Assembly (NCBI GenBank): GCA_900554685.1
Contig: USIG01000016.1
Coordinates: 1-22,794, forward strand
Origin: an uncultured Cryptobacterium sp.
GTDB lineage: Bacteria; Actinomycetota; Coriobacteriia; Coriobacteriales; Eggerthellaceae
Reading direction: 5' to 3'
DNA length: 22,794 bases
In this document: positions 1 through 7,391 of the stretch, piece by piece
How positions within the stretch are numbered: position 1 is the first letter of the stretch
Layout: each line of letters begins with the position of its first letter
Program-made: the position numbers and the translations under genes
The notes under the pieces: model-generated
Told to the model about the DNA's origin: nothing
What the model saw: only the letters and a program-made list of their open reading frames with translations
Database searches by the model: none

Positions 1-1106
1 ACGCAAAAGTGGTTTCAAGAGAAGCTCGTCCAAAGCCTTCAGTGAGAGAGCCTCTATCCCAGGAGCGCCCAAGAAGCTTTTTCCAGCATAAAAGCACTAA
101 AGAGATTCCAAGCCGACCTTCTTCCGTTTCTCACTCTCCTAAAGTGAATTCAGTAGTAGGTGGCATTAAAAATTCTAATGCGGGTGTTTTTACAGGAGGG
201 ACGTCTGCCTCTCACCAAGGAAAAGTTTTCTCGAATACAACAACAGAAAAAGTCCTTCATACCGTGAAATCGAGCGATGAAAAAGGAACTACGGGAGTGG
301 TGCCTCTTGATAAGGTGCAGCCTAATCCCGATCAGCCACGTACGAACTTTAAACAGGAAGAAATTGAAGAACTTGCCAGTTCAATTAAAAAAGAAGGTCT
401 CCTTCAACCAATTTTGGTAAGAAAAGTTGGTGATCACTATCAAATTATTGCTGGAGAGCGCCGCTGGCAGGCTTGCAAAAGTCTTAATATGACTGAAATT
501 CCTGTTCGTTTTTGGGCAGCAGACAACGATAAGGCTCTCGAACTTGCGTTAATCGAGAATATCCAACGTACTGACCTTAACCCTATCGAAGAAGCGTATG
601 GATATAAGCGTCTTATGGAACGCCGTGGTATGACTCAATCCGAGGTTGCTCAGACCGTATCAAAGGGTCGTTCCACAATTGCTAATGCGCTTAGGTTACT
701 TGATTTACCTGAAGAGGCGCAGCAACTTCTCTTTGAAGAAAAAATTACCGCTGGCCATGCTCGAGCGATTCTATCAATTCCTGATGCTGAAGGACGTAAA
801 ACACTTACTAATAAGTTGATGAATGAAAAACTAAGTGTTCGAGAAACGGAAGCAATTGCACGATTACTATCAGGGCGAGCACAAGCAAAGGAAAAGGGAC
901 AAAATAAGAGGGTGCCTGCACCTGCGAGCTTTAAAAAGGCAGCACGAGGGTTAACTCGATTCCTCTCTGTTCCAGTTCGGGTGAAAACAGTACAAGGAAA
1001 GAATAAGATCGAAATTCAATTTAAAGACGAGGCCGAATTGGAAAGAATCTTAAGTCTTATTTCTGAAAATTCTGTTTCTCAGGAGCCTGAGACCACCGAA
1101 TCATAA
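1..1106 (+). CDS. parB: Chromosome partitioning protein ParB (5' end outside window)
   Basis: ParB/Spo0J-family DNA-binding CTPase that loads on parS sites near the origin and works with ParA in chromosome segregation. The frame is open to the left edge; the first in-window start-like codon is a GTG at 9, so the true start is probably upstream. Counting from that GTG, the ParB N-terminal domain begins near residue 97 (VPLDKVQPNPDQPR). The nucleotide-binding GERRWQA box is at 149-155, ENIQRTDLNPIEEA at 183-196, a helix-turn-helix at about 207-230 (TQSEVAQTVSKGRSTI), and a C-terminal dimerisation region at about 310-365. An unusually long Ser/Lys/Pro-rich N-terminal segment, at least 95 residues, precedes the conserved core; ParA usually contacts this end. 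No parA or clear parS site is visible. The stop TAA at 1104-1106 is followed by a hairpin terminator. Confidence 0.95.
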   Translation, partial: AKVVSREARPKPSVREPLSQERPRSFFQHKSTKEIPSRPSSVSHSPKVNSVVGGIKNSNAGVFTGGTSASHQGKVFSNTTTEKVLHTVKSSDEKGTTGVVPLDKVQPNPDQPRTNFKQEEIEELASSIKKEGLLQPILVRKVGDHYQIIAGERRWQACKSLNMTEIPVRFWAADNDKALELALIENIQRTDLNPIEEAYGYKRLMERRGMTQSEVAQTVSKGRSTIANALRLLDLPEEAQQLLFEEKITAGHARAILSIPDAEGRKTLTNKLMNEKLSVRETEAIARLLSGRAQAKEKGQNKRVPAPASFKKAARGLTRFLSVPVRVKTVQGKNKIEIQFKDEAELERILSLISENSVSQEPETTES

Positions 1107-1133
1107 AATAACGAGTAAATATACCTAAAAGAT

Positions 1134-1174
1134 AAAAATCGGGGCTTACAGAGGATTCTGTGGCCCCGATTTTT
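1134..1174. terminator. Bidirectional intrinsic terminator between parB and rlmN
   Basis: Positions 1134-1145 (AAAAATCGGGGC) pair with 1163-1174 (GCCCCGATTTTT). A second stem, ACAGA at 1148-1152 with TCTGT at 1157-1161, caps it. A-run and T-run flank the GC core on both sides, so it can terminate both the parB transcript and the convergent rlmN transcript. Confidence 0.9.
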
Positions 1175-1196
1175 CTGTCCTCTTAACGAAAGTTTC

Positions 1197-2255
1197 CTAG
1201 TTATTTTGTTTCATTTTATTTTTAAGTTGACCGCACGCGCCATCAATATCTGAACCGCGAGAATTTCTGATAGTACACTCTGTGCCATTTTTCTGTAAGG
1301 CTAAAACCCAAGAATCGAGTTTTTTTCGCGGGCTTGGTTTGAAAGGGCTTCCTTCAACATGATTGAGTGGGATCAGATTGATATGACAGAGTAAATTATC
1401 ACAAAAGGATAGCAGTGCCTTCAGGTGATCTTCGGTGTCGTTTATTGAATCAATCATGAGATACTCGAAAGAAACTCTTCGGCCAGTTTTTTGCGTATAC
1501 GCAGTAAGTGTTTCTTTAAGACGCGGAAGGGGCATATTTGCACATCGAGGCATTAAATAATCTCGAGTGCTTTGTAAAGCAGAATGAAGTGATACTGCTA
1601 AGGTAAACTGCTCGGGCTCTTCACTTAGTTTCTGAATTCCAGGAAGGATACCGCATGTCGAAAGAGTGATATGCCGCGCTCCTATTTGAAGGCCATCTTT
1701 ACTATTTAAAAATCGCAGAGCATCCAGTACTGCATCGTAATTGTGAAAAGGTTCTCCTTGACCCATTGAAACAACATTAGTGACCCGACAACCAAAATCT
1801 TCTTGAACTGCAAGAATTTGAGCAACCATTTCGCCTGAAGAAAGATTACGGGTAAGGCCTTCTTCTCCTGTTGCACAGAAAGCACATTGCATTGCGCAGC
1901 CTGCCTGGGTTGAAAAGCAAACAGTTAAATGCTTTGGTTCATCACGAGTATTCTTCTTGGTAAAAGAAGGGATTCCAACCGCTTCAACATGTGTTGCGCC
2001 ATCACATTCAAAAACGTACTTTCTCGTTCCGTCGGAAGAGACCTGTTTGTCACGTATCAATAAAGGACGGAGAGGATAACGTAAAGAAAGTTCACGACGA
2101 AGAGAAGCAGGGAGGTTAGTCATTTCTTCATAAGAATGAACATAATCGCGATACAGCCAAGTGATAAGCTGCTTTGCGCGAAAACGAGGCTGATTAAGAT
2201 CCGATAAAAGAAACGGTATACCGGAGATGTTGTATGTGTAAATTGATTTTTCCAT
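1197..2255 (-). CDS. rlmN: Dual-specificity 23S rRNA/tRNA m2A methyltransferase RlmN
   Basis: Radical SAM enzyme that methylates C2 of A2503 in 23S rRNA and A37 of some tRNAs. The 352 residues are near the family's usual length. The [4Fe-4S] motif CxxxCxxC is at C120, C124 and C127. The two catalytic cysteines are also present: C113, seven residues before the cluster as in E. coli, and C341 in the C-terminal GACGQL motif. Other landmarks are MGQGEP and the SLH strand near the middle. The related resistance enzyme Cfr shares this fold, but chromosomal context and overall motifs fit RlmN. The ATG at 2253-2255 has no Shine-Dalgarno sequence. Instead a TATAAT lies 6 nt upstream of it, suggesting a leaderless mRNA. 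It converges on parB and diverges from ddl. Confidence 0.93.
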   Translation of the reverse strand: MEKSIYTYNISGIPFLLSDLNQPRFRAKQLITWLYRDYVHSYEEMTNLPASLRRELSLRYPLRPLLIRDKQVSSDGTRKYVFECDGATHVEAVGIPSFTKKNTRDEPKHLTVCFSTQAGCAMQCAFCATGEEGLTRNLSSGEMVAQILAVQEDFGCRVTNVVSMGQGEPFHNYDAVLDALRFLNSKDGLQIGARHITLSTCGILPGIQKLSEEPEQFTLAVSLHSALQSTRDYLMPRCANMPLPRLKETLTAYTQKTGRRVSFEYLMIDSINDTEDHLKALLSFCDNLLCHINLIPLNHVEGSPFKPSPRKKLDSWVLALQKNGTECTIRNSRGSDIDGACGQLKNKMKQNN

Positions 2256-2261
2256 ATCGAC

Positions 2262-2289
2262 ATTATACGCAAATGAAAAGCGATACTAA
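2262..2289 (-). promoter_or_regulatory. Predicted rlmN promoter giving a leaderless transcript
   Basis: On the minus strand a perfect TATAAT (2267-2262) follows a weak -35 TTAGTA (2289-2284) with a 16 nt spacer. Six bases separate the -10 box from the rlmN ATG at 2255, so transcription would start at or next to the A of the start codon. No ribosome binding site is present, which fits. Confidence 0.55.
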
Positions 2290-2322
2290 TTAAGAGGAAA
2301 AGGTATGAGTTCTATCGTCCTT

Positions 2323-2331
2323 TGCTATACT
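2323..2331 (+). promoter_or_regulatory. Extended -10 promoter candidate for ddl
   Basis: TGcTATACT matches the extended -10 form TGnTATAAT with one mismatch. No convincing -35 is seen. A start near 2338 would give a leader of roughly 135 nt before the ddl ATG at 2472. That leader contains AAGTTTT...AAAACTT (about 2374-2396), which could form a weak hairpin. Confidence 0.4.
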
Positions 2332-2471
2332 CACAAAGTACAAATACGAAAAGTAAAGCATTCTTGTGGAAAGAAAGTTTTATCGAAAGAAAACTTGCAG
2401 GATATAAGAGCTTGAACTAATAAGGTTATCTTTCTTGCTTGTTTTACGTTCGATGTTTGAAAGTGAGTACT

Positions 2472-3431
2472 ATGTCTTCTCAACACACACCTAATTCGGT
2501 GAAAGTTGCCTTGTTGGCTGGTGGGAAAAGTGGTGAAAGAGCTGTTTCACTCTCGTCAGGTAAAAGTGTTGAACAAGCACTAAAAACAGCAGGGTTTCAG
2601 GTTGTAGCACTGGATCCAGCAGATAAAGATGATTTAAAGACACTCGTCACTGAATCATTTGATGTCGCTTTCCTTGCTTTGCATGGAAAAGGGGGAGAAG
2701 ACGGAACTATTCAAGGTTTTCTCGAAACGGTGGGTATTCCTTATACCGGTTCTGGAGTATGGTCGAGTGCTACCGCAGTTAATAAAATCACTTCAAAATT
2801 CTTTTATCGAGAAGCTCATATACCGACTCCTCAATCAATGAGAATCTTTAGTCCTCATACTTCAAGTAAAGACATTATTTCTCAAGTGGGACTTCCTTGC
2901 GTGGTAAAAGCAGCGACTGAGGGAAGCGCTTTGGGAGTATATATTTGTAATTCTGAGCAAGATGTTACCGATGCCGTGGAAAAGGTATTTACGGTAGATT
3001 CTTCAGCTTTTGTAGAAACCTTTATAAAAGGAAGTGAATTCACCGTAGGGGTGCTTGGCACTGATGATCCAGAAGCACTTCCAGTAATTAAAATCATCCC
3101 TGTTCATGAATTCTATGATTATGAGTCTAAATACGCAGAGGGAGGTTCGCAACATATCTGCCCTGCGCCTCTTAGTGACGAAGAAACAAAACAGGCGCAA
3201 GACCTTGCTTTAAAGGCTCATCAGGTTTTAGGGTGTCAAGGGGTTTCACGAACCGATCTGATCCAGGATGAAAACGGGAAGTTTTGGGTGTTGGAGACTA
3301 ATACCTTGCCGGGAATGACTGCTACTTCACTATTGCCCGATGCGGCAAAAGTGAAAGGAATAAGCTTCGAACAGCTTTGTTCAACTATGATTTTTGAAGC
3401 GCTTGATAAAAATCAGGCACCTACAAAGTAA
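2472..3431 (+). CDS. ddl: D-alanine--D-alanine ligase
   Basis: ATP-grasp ligase that joins two D-alanines for peptidoglycan precursor synthesis in the cytoplasm. The chosen ATG at 2472 gives 319 residues, typical for the family; the frame stays open upstream to a TTG at 2439, but that would add 11 unconserved residues. Visible landmarks: GGKSGERAVSLSSG at 17-30, with E22 at the position that activates the first D-Ala; HGKGGEDG at 71-78; the VVKAATEGSALGV nucleotide-binding segment; SRTDL; and the C-terminal ETNTLPGMT at 275-283, which carries metal and substrate ligands. The ribosome binding site is weak (GAAAGTGAG). No other cell-wall gene is adjacent. The last codons form one arm of a hairpin (3411-3445). 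Confidence 0.93.
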   Translation: MSSQHTPNSVKVALLAGGKSGERAVSLSSGKSVEQALKTAGFQVVALDPADKDDLKTLVTESFDVAFLALHGKGGEDGTIQGFLETVGIPYTGSGVWSSATAVNKITSKFFYREAHIPTPQSMRIFSPHTSSKDIISQVGLPCVVKAATEGSALGVYICNSEQDVTDAVEKVFTVDSSAFVETFIKGSEFTVGVLGTDDPEALPVIKIIPVHEFYDYESKYAEGGSQHICPAPLSDEETKQAQDLALKAHQVLGCQGVSRTDLIQDENGKFWVLETNTLPGMTATSLLPDAAKVKGISFEQLCSTMIFEALDKNQAPTK

Positions 3432-3445
3432 TAAGGTGCCTGATT
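3406..3445 (-). terminator. Terminator for the minus-strand gene, overlapping the ddl 3' end
   Basis: AATCAGGCACCT (3411-3422) pairs perfectly with AGGTGCCTGATT (3434-3445), an 11 nt loop holding the ddl stop codon. The T-run follows only when read on the minus strand (GATTTTTATC), so it most clearly terminates transcription arriving from the 3474-4118 gene. It may also stabilise the 3' end of the ddl mRNA. Confidence 0.75.
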
Positions 3446-3473
3446 ATAAATAAGGTAAACAGCTTATAAGATG

Positions 3474-4118
3474 CTAAAAAAGCCCACACGAATGAAGGCC
3501 AAATACAATCAGAGCAACAACAGCTAAAAGGAAAATCCAACTTGCAATGGTACAGCCAATATTTCCTTTTCGTGCTTGTTCGACAAGTGCTTCAGTGCCC
3601 GATCGCTCTGTTTTAACCCAAGCAGTTCCTTTTTCTTTCTTCGGCAGAGCAACGCGATCAGTAGGAAGCCAAGAACCTTGAGTATCAATGATTTTTTGGA
3701 GAGAATCAGGGCCAAGTTCAACTTTAGGACGCAAGCCCTTGCTGATTTGTTTCTGAATACCTTCGACAAAGGTTGAAAAAGCTGATTCGTAAGCAGGATC
3801 ATAAGAAATAATAACAACCTCTCCCCAATATAACCCTGGTTCTGGTTGTTCTGAAAAAGCAACGAGCGCTAAGATAGCAACGGTATTCCAACCTTTTGCT
3901 TTGCATAAATCGACTTGCTCAGCAACTTTTGGACTAAGGTAACCCATTTTTTTACCGAAAGGATTAACAATCCATGCTTTATTAGATTCAGGAGTAATTT
4001 CGTGCTCTACTGTAAAGGTATCGCCGACAATATTGTCAGCTCCAAGAAATGCTGCAGCTGCTTCTTTATCAACCGTGTCGAATCGTGCATATGTTGCGAA
4101 GTAGCCAATTTTTGCCAT
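3474..4118 (-). CDS. C-terminally membrane-anchored protein, HIRAN-like N-terminal region
   Basis: A 214-residue protein I do not recognise with certainty. The ATG at 4118 is chosen because AGGAGA sits 6-7 nt upstream; the frame extends further upstream but has no better start. The N-terminal 125 residues, with IVGDTFTVEHEI, NPFGKKMGYLSPKVAEQVD and a following beta-rich stretch, resemble the pattern of HIRAN domains, which bind DNA ends in helicase and nuclease partners. This is pattern resemblance only. Residues about 188-208 (CTIASWIFLLAVVALIVFGL) form a single membrane segment at the extreme C-terminus, so the bulk would face the cytoplasm as a tail-anchored protein. It is divergent from the exonuclease-DinG gene across 64 bp. 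An alternative is a lineage-specific envelope protein of unknown role. Confidence 0.7.
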   Translation of the reverse strand: MAKIGYFATYARFDTVDKEAAAAFLGADNIVGDTFTVEHEITPESNKAWIVNPFGKKMGYLSPKVAEQVDLCKAKGWNTVAILALVAFSEQPEPGLYWGEVVIISYDPAYESAFSTFVEGIQKQISKGLRPKVELGPDSLQKIIDTQGSWLPTDRVALPKKEKGTAWVKTERSGTEALVEQARKGNIGCTIASWIFLLAVVALIVFGLHSCGLF

Positions 4119-4146
4119 AGTTTCTCCTATAACGAAAAGAACAAAG

Positions 4147-4175
4147 TTGGTATCGAATTTTATAAATGATAGTCT
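4147..4175 (+). promoter_or_regulatory. Predicted promoter for the exonuclease-helicase gene
   Basis: TTGGTA (4147-4152), a 17 nt spacer, then TGaTAGTCT (4167-4175, extended -10). Only 7 nt separate the -10 from the ATG at 4183 and there is no Shine-Dalgarno, so a leaderless start is plausible. The -10 hexamer itself is a weak match. Confidence 0.4.
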
Positions 4176-4182
4176 TACTGCC

Positions 4183-7100
4183 ATGGAAAAACAAAACACA
4201 CAACAGCTAACAAAATTAGATACGTATATTTTAGAGAATACGCCTTCAAGAACTTGTGATCGGTATCACGGTTTAGTTGAGTATGCGCAAACTCATGATT
4301 TCGGAATTCTTGATGAAGATGTTGTTGTTATTGACACTGAAACAACAGGATTCTCCTTTAATCATGATGAGCTGATCCAGATCGCGGCGGCACGCATGGT
4401 TCACGGCGAAATTACAGAATGGTATATCACTTTTGTTAACCCAGGTAAACAAATACCAGAGGATGTAGCGCATCTTACTAATATCAGCGACGATGATGTG
4501 AAAGATGCTCCTGATCCTGATACCGCTCTCCAAGGTTTGGTGGACTTTGTAGGAGACTCTGACCTTGTTGCGCATAATGCAAATTTCGATCGTACCTTCG
4601 TAACCAAAAGGCCGGCAGGAGAATCTCTAAAACAAAATAGATGGATCGATTCACTTGATTTAGCACGAATAGCGCTTCCTCGATTTACTTCTCACCGTCT
4701 TTTAGATCTTGTTCGTGCTTTTGGGGGACCAGAATCGACTCATCGAGCCGATGACGATGTTGCAGCTACTTGTATGGTATATCGCGTTTTACTAGCAGCA
4801 GTAGCTACGCTTCCGCAGCCACTTATTTGTGCTATTGGGCATATGAATGAAGTTGACGAGTGGAATACCTCGTACGTATTTCGTTGCCTCGCGGATCCTG
4901 AAGTATGGGAGCTTACCGAGCAAAGCACTTTCAATCTTCGAAAGTATCGTAAAGAATCGCTCACAAAAAACCTTAATCCTATACGTCCTGATGCGAATAG
5001 CCCTGCAAGTGGCATCTTTAGAGATAATGGTGAAAAGGAAGGCTTATCAGACGGGGCTTGTGAAAATATAAACTTATCCGATGAACCTTGCGAGTTTACT
5101 CAGAGTGTTTCTTTTACCGAACGCTCTAATTCGACACAGCAAAGCTCAGAAGGGCAGTCTTTTGTAGAGGGTGAATTTTCAAGCAAGGGCGAAGGTCTCT
5201 CTGATTCCGGAGTAGTACCCCGAGTTCTTTCTTTCGTTGATGAGGAAGTGATAGCGCACGCATTTAGTCCCGAAGGGCTTTTAGGATCGCTTTATAAGGA
5301 TTATGAAGCGCGCGAAGAACAACGCGAAATGGCCCTTGCAGTTCATCGAGCCCTTTCTCATTCGCGCAATTTAGCGGTGGAAGCAGGAACTGGTGTAGGT
5401 AAGTCTATGGCTTATCTCGTTCCGTTAGTTTACGCCTCAAAGGAAAACGGAATAACGGTTGGTGTTGCGACTAAAACAAATGCCTTATTAGACCAGCTTG
5501 TTCATAAAGAGCTTCCTCTGTTATCTGAAGCGCTTGGAATAACATACGCACCATTAAAGGGATTTAGTCATTATCCTTGTTTGAGAAAAGTTGAAACTCT
5601 GGTTAATCAGGGTCCTCAAACTATCATTTATAAAAAACAACCGATTAATCAAACCCCCTCGTTAGCAGCACTGCTCTCTTTTATTGTTCAGAGCGACTAC
5701 GATGATATGGATGCTCTCAAGATTGATTATCGAGCTATTCCCCGTAGGCGTATTACCACCTCAAGTGCTGAATGTCTTCGAAGGAAGTGTCCCTTCTTTG
5801 GGCGTTCTTGCTTTGTGCATGGTGCTCGTGAACAGGCACAACGTTGTGATGTTGTGGTAACGAACCATAGTTTGCTTTTCTGGGATACCCGTTTCGAGGG
5901 AGGACTTCTACCTCCTATTAGATATTGGGTAGTCGATGAGGCCCATGGGGCAGAAGCGGAAGCTCGTCGTGCTTTTTCTCTTTCAGTTTCCAGTAATGAA
6001 ATAATGGCACTGGTAAAACGGGTGACTGCCGATTCGGCTTCAACCAATGTGTTAACACGGGTAAAACGTAGCGCCCAAGCACCAAAAGAGGGCCAGGCGC
6101 TTTATGACGCTCTTATTGCTAAGGCACAAACAGCGGCCGGAGCGTTTTCTATTGCCGCGGAAGAGTTCTGCTTACGAAGCAAAGATCTTCTTTTGTTTGA
6201 TCAAAAATCCCGTTCACGTGGTTATGAATGGTTTGATTTGTGGCTTAATACCGAAATCCGCCAAAGTGAAACATTCCAGGGTATTAGAGAATGTGCTCGC
6301 TCACTATACAACACGCTAGAGAAGCTTATTAAGGCAACGCGAGATATTGTTGCTTACGCTGAGCAAGTAGATGACACCTCAAGTGCTCAACGAGAACTTG
6401 CCTTGGTTGCCTTGGAATTAAGGGAACTTTATGAAGCGCTTGATGTGGTATTTTTCCACGAAAGCGATAATAACGTATATTCTGTGCGTCTTAACAGGAC
6501 AAAAGCGCTGTTGGATGAGGTGTTTACGGTTCAGCCTCTTGATATTGGTAAGTCTCTTAATGAATCTTTATATCAGGAAACGCGAAGCGTAATTTATGCA
6601 TCAGCAACCTTGTCTATCGATGGTCAATTCGATGCGTTTAGCCGTGCGATAGGGTTTAATCAAAGCGATGAGTCGCAAGCGGATACCCTGCAGGTTGAGT
6701 CTAGCTTTGATTTCGACACTAATATGCATATATATGTTCCAACTGATATGCCCGAGCCGCAGGATCCTCAGTATTTAGAGGTGCTCGAAACGTTTCTTAT
6801 TAAACTACATCGCGCGCAAGAGGGTTCTCTTTTGACTCTTTTCACCAATAGGCGCGAAATGGAACATTGTTTTGAAAAAGTTCATCCCGCATTGAAAGAG
6901 GATAATTTAAGACTTGTCTGCCAGAAGTGGGGTGTTTCTGTTAAGGGACTCAAAGACGACTTCCTTAAAGACGAGCATTTAAGTCTGTTTGCCCTTAAAA
7001 GCTTTTGGGAAGGGTTTGATGCTCCCGGATCAACGCTTAAGGGCGTGGTGATTCCAAAGCTTCCCTTCGGACTTCCTACTGATCCGCTTTCCTGTGAACG

Positions 7101-7359
7101 CCAACAACGCGATGATCATGCGTGGGCTCATTATTCATTGCCTTCAGCTGTTATTGAAGTTAAGCAGGCTGTTGGACGTTTGATCAGAACGGCTTCCGAT
7201 AAAGGGATAGTGGTACTTGCCGATCGAAGGCTTATCACGAAGCATTATGGCAAGAAGTTCTTAAATTCTCTTCCTAGCAAGACTATTTCTTATCTTACCT
7301 GCGATGAAATTGTCGAAGAGGTGTTTTTGAATCACAACGAACGTGGGGTAGAAGGATAA
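4183..7359 (+). CDS. dinG: DinG-family helicase with N-terminal DEDDh 3'-5' exonuclease
   Basis: A 1058-residue protein likely acting on damaged or structured DNA. The N-terminal DnaQ-like exonuclease is intact: D51-T-E53, HNANFD at 131-136 and HRADDD at 187-192 supply all five DEDDh residues (D51, E53, D136, H187, D192). A variable Ser/Glu-rich linker (about 270-360) leads to an XPD/DinG superfamily 2 helicase: Walker A AGTGVGKS at 401-408, DEAH at 585-588, then SFWEGFDAPG and QAVGRLIRT. Four cysteines, C466, C531, C536 and C543, match the spacing of the E. coli DinG Fe-S cluster (x73, x4, x5 there; x64, x4, x6 here). Firmicute DinG proteins have the exonuclease but no cluster, and E. coli DinG the reverse; this one appears to carry both. 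No ribosome binding site precedes ATG 4183. The next gene starts 32 bp downstream and is probably cotranscribed. Confidence 0.93.
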   Translation: MEKQNTQQLTKLDTYILENTPSRTCDRYHGLVEYAQTHDFGILDEDVVVIDTETTGFSFNHDELIQIAAARMVHGEITEWYITFVNPGKQIPEDVAHLTNISDDDVKDAPDPDTALQGLVDFVGDSDLVAHNANFDRTFVTKRPAGESLKQNRWIDSLDLARIALPRFTSHRLLDLVRAFGGPESTHRADDDVAATCMVYRVLLAAVATLPQPLICAIGHMNEVDEWNTSYVFRCLADPEVWELTEQSTFNLRKYRKESLTKNLNPIRPDANSPASGIFRDNGEKEGLSDGACENINLSDEPCEFTQSVSFTERSNSTQQSSEGQSFVEGEFSSKGEGLSDSGVVPRVLSFVDEEVIAHAFSPEGLLGSLYKDYEAREEQREMALAVHRALSHSRNLAVEAGTGVGKSMAYLVPLVYASKENGITVGVATKTNALLDQLVHKELPLLSEALGITYAPLKGFSHYPCLRKVETLVNQGPQTIIYKKQPINQTPSLAALLSFIVQSDYDDMDALKIDYRAIPRRRITTSSAECLRRKCPFFGRSCFVHGAREQAQRCDVVVTNHSLLFWDTRFEGGLLPPIRYWVVDEAHGAEAEARRAFSLSVSSNEIMALVKRVTADSASTNVLTRVKRSAQAPKEGQALYDALIAKAQTAAGAFSIAAEEFCLRSKDLLLFDQKSRSRGYEWFDLWLNTEIRQSETFQGIRECARSLYNTLEKLIKATRDIVAYAEQVDDTSSAQRELALVALELRELYEALDVVFFHESDNNVYSVRLNRTKALLDEVFTVQPLDIGKSLNESLYQETRSVIYASATLSIDGQFDAFSRAIGFNQSDESQADTLQVESSFDFDTNMHIYVPTDMPEPQDPQYLEVLETFLIKLHRAQEGSLLTLFTNRREMEHCFEKVHPALKEDNLRLVCQKWGVSVKGLKDDFLKDEHLSLFALKSFWEGFDAPGSTLKGVVIPKLPFGLPTDPLSCERQQRDDHAWAHYSLPSAVIEVKQAVGRLIRTASDKGIVVLADRRLITKHYGKKFLNSLPSKTISYLTCDEIVEEVFLNHNERGVEG

Positions 7360-7391
7360 AAAGATATATACCGTCAAGCACTCGTTAGGAA

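Noticed and set aside
1197..2255. Cfr antibiotic-resistance methyltransferase
   Set aside because: Cfr and RlmN share motifs, but the protein sits in a housekeeping context with no mobile element, and general features fit RlmN.
3238..3254. parS-like site (GGTTTCACG or GTTTCACG core)
   Set aside because: Only the left half of TGTTTCACGTGAAACA is matched; the right half is absent. A second partial match near 2544 is weaker.
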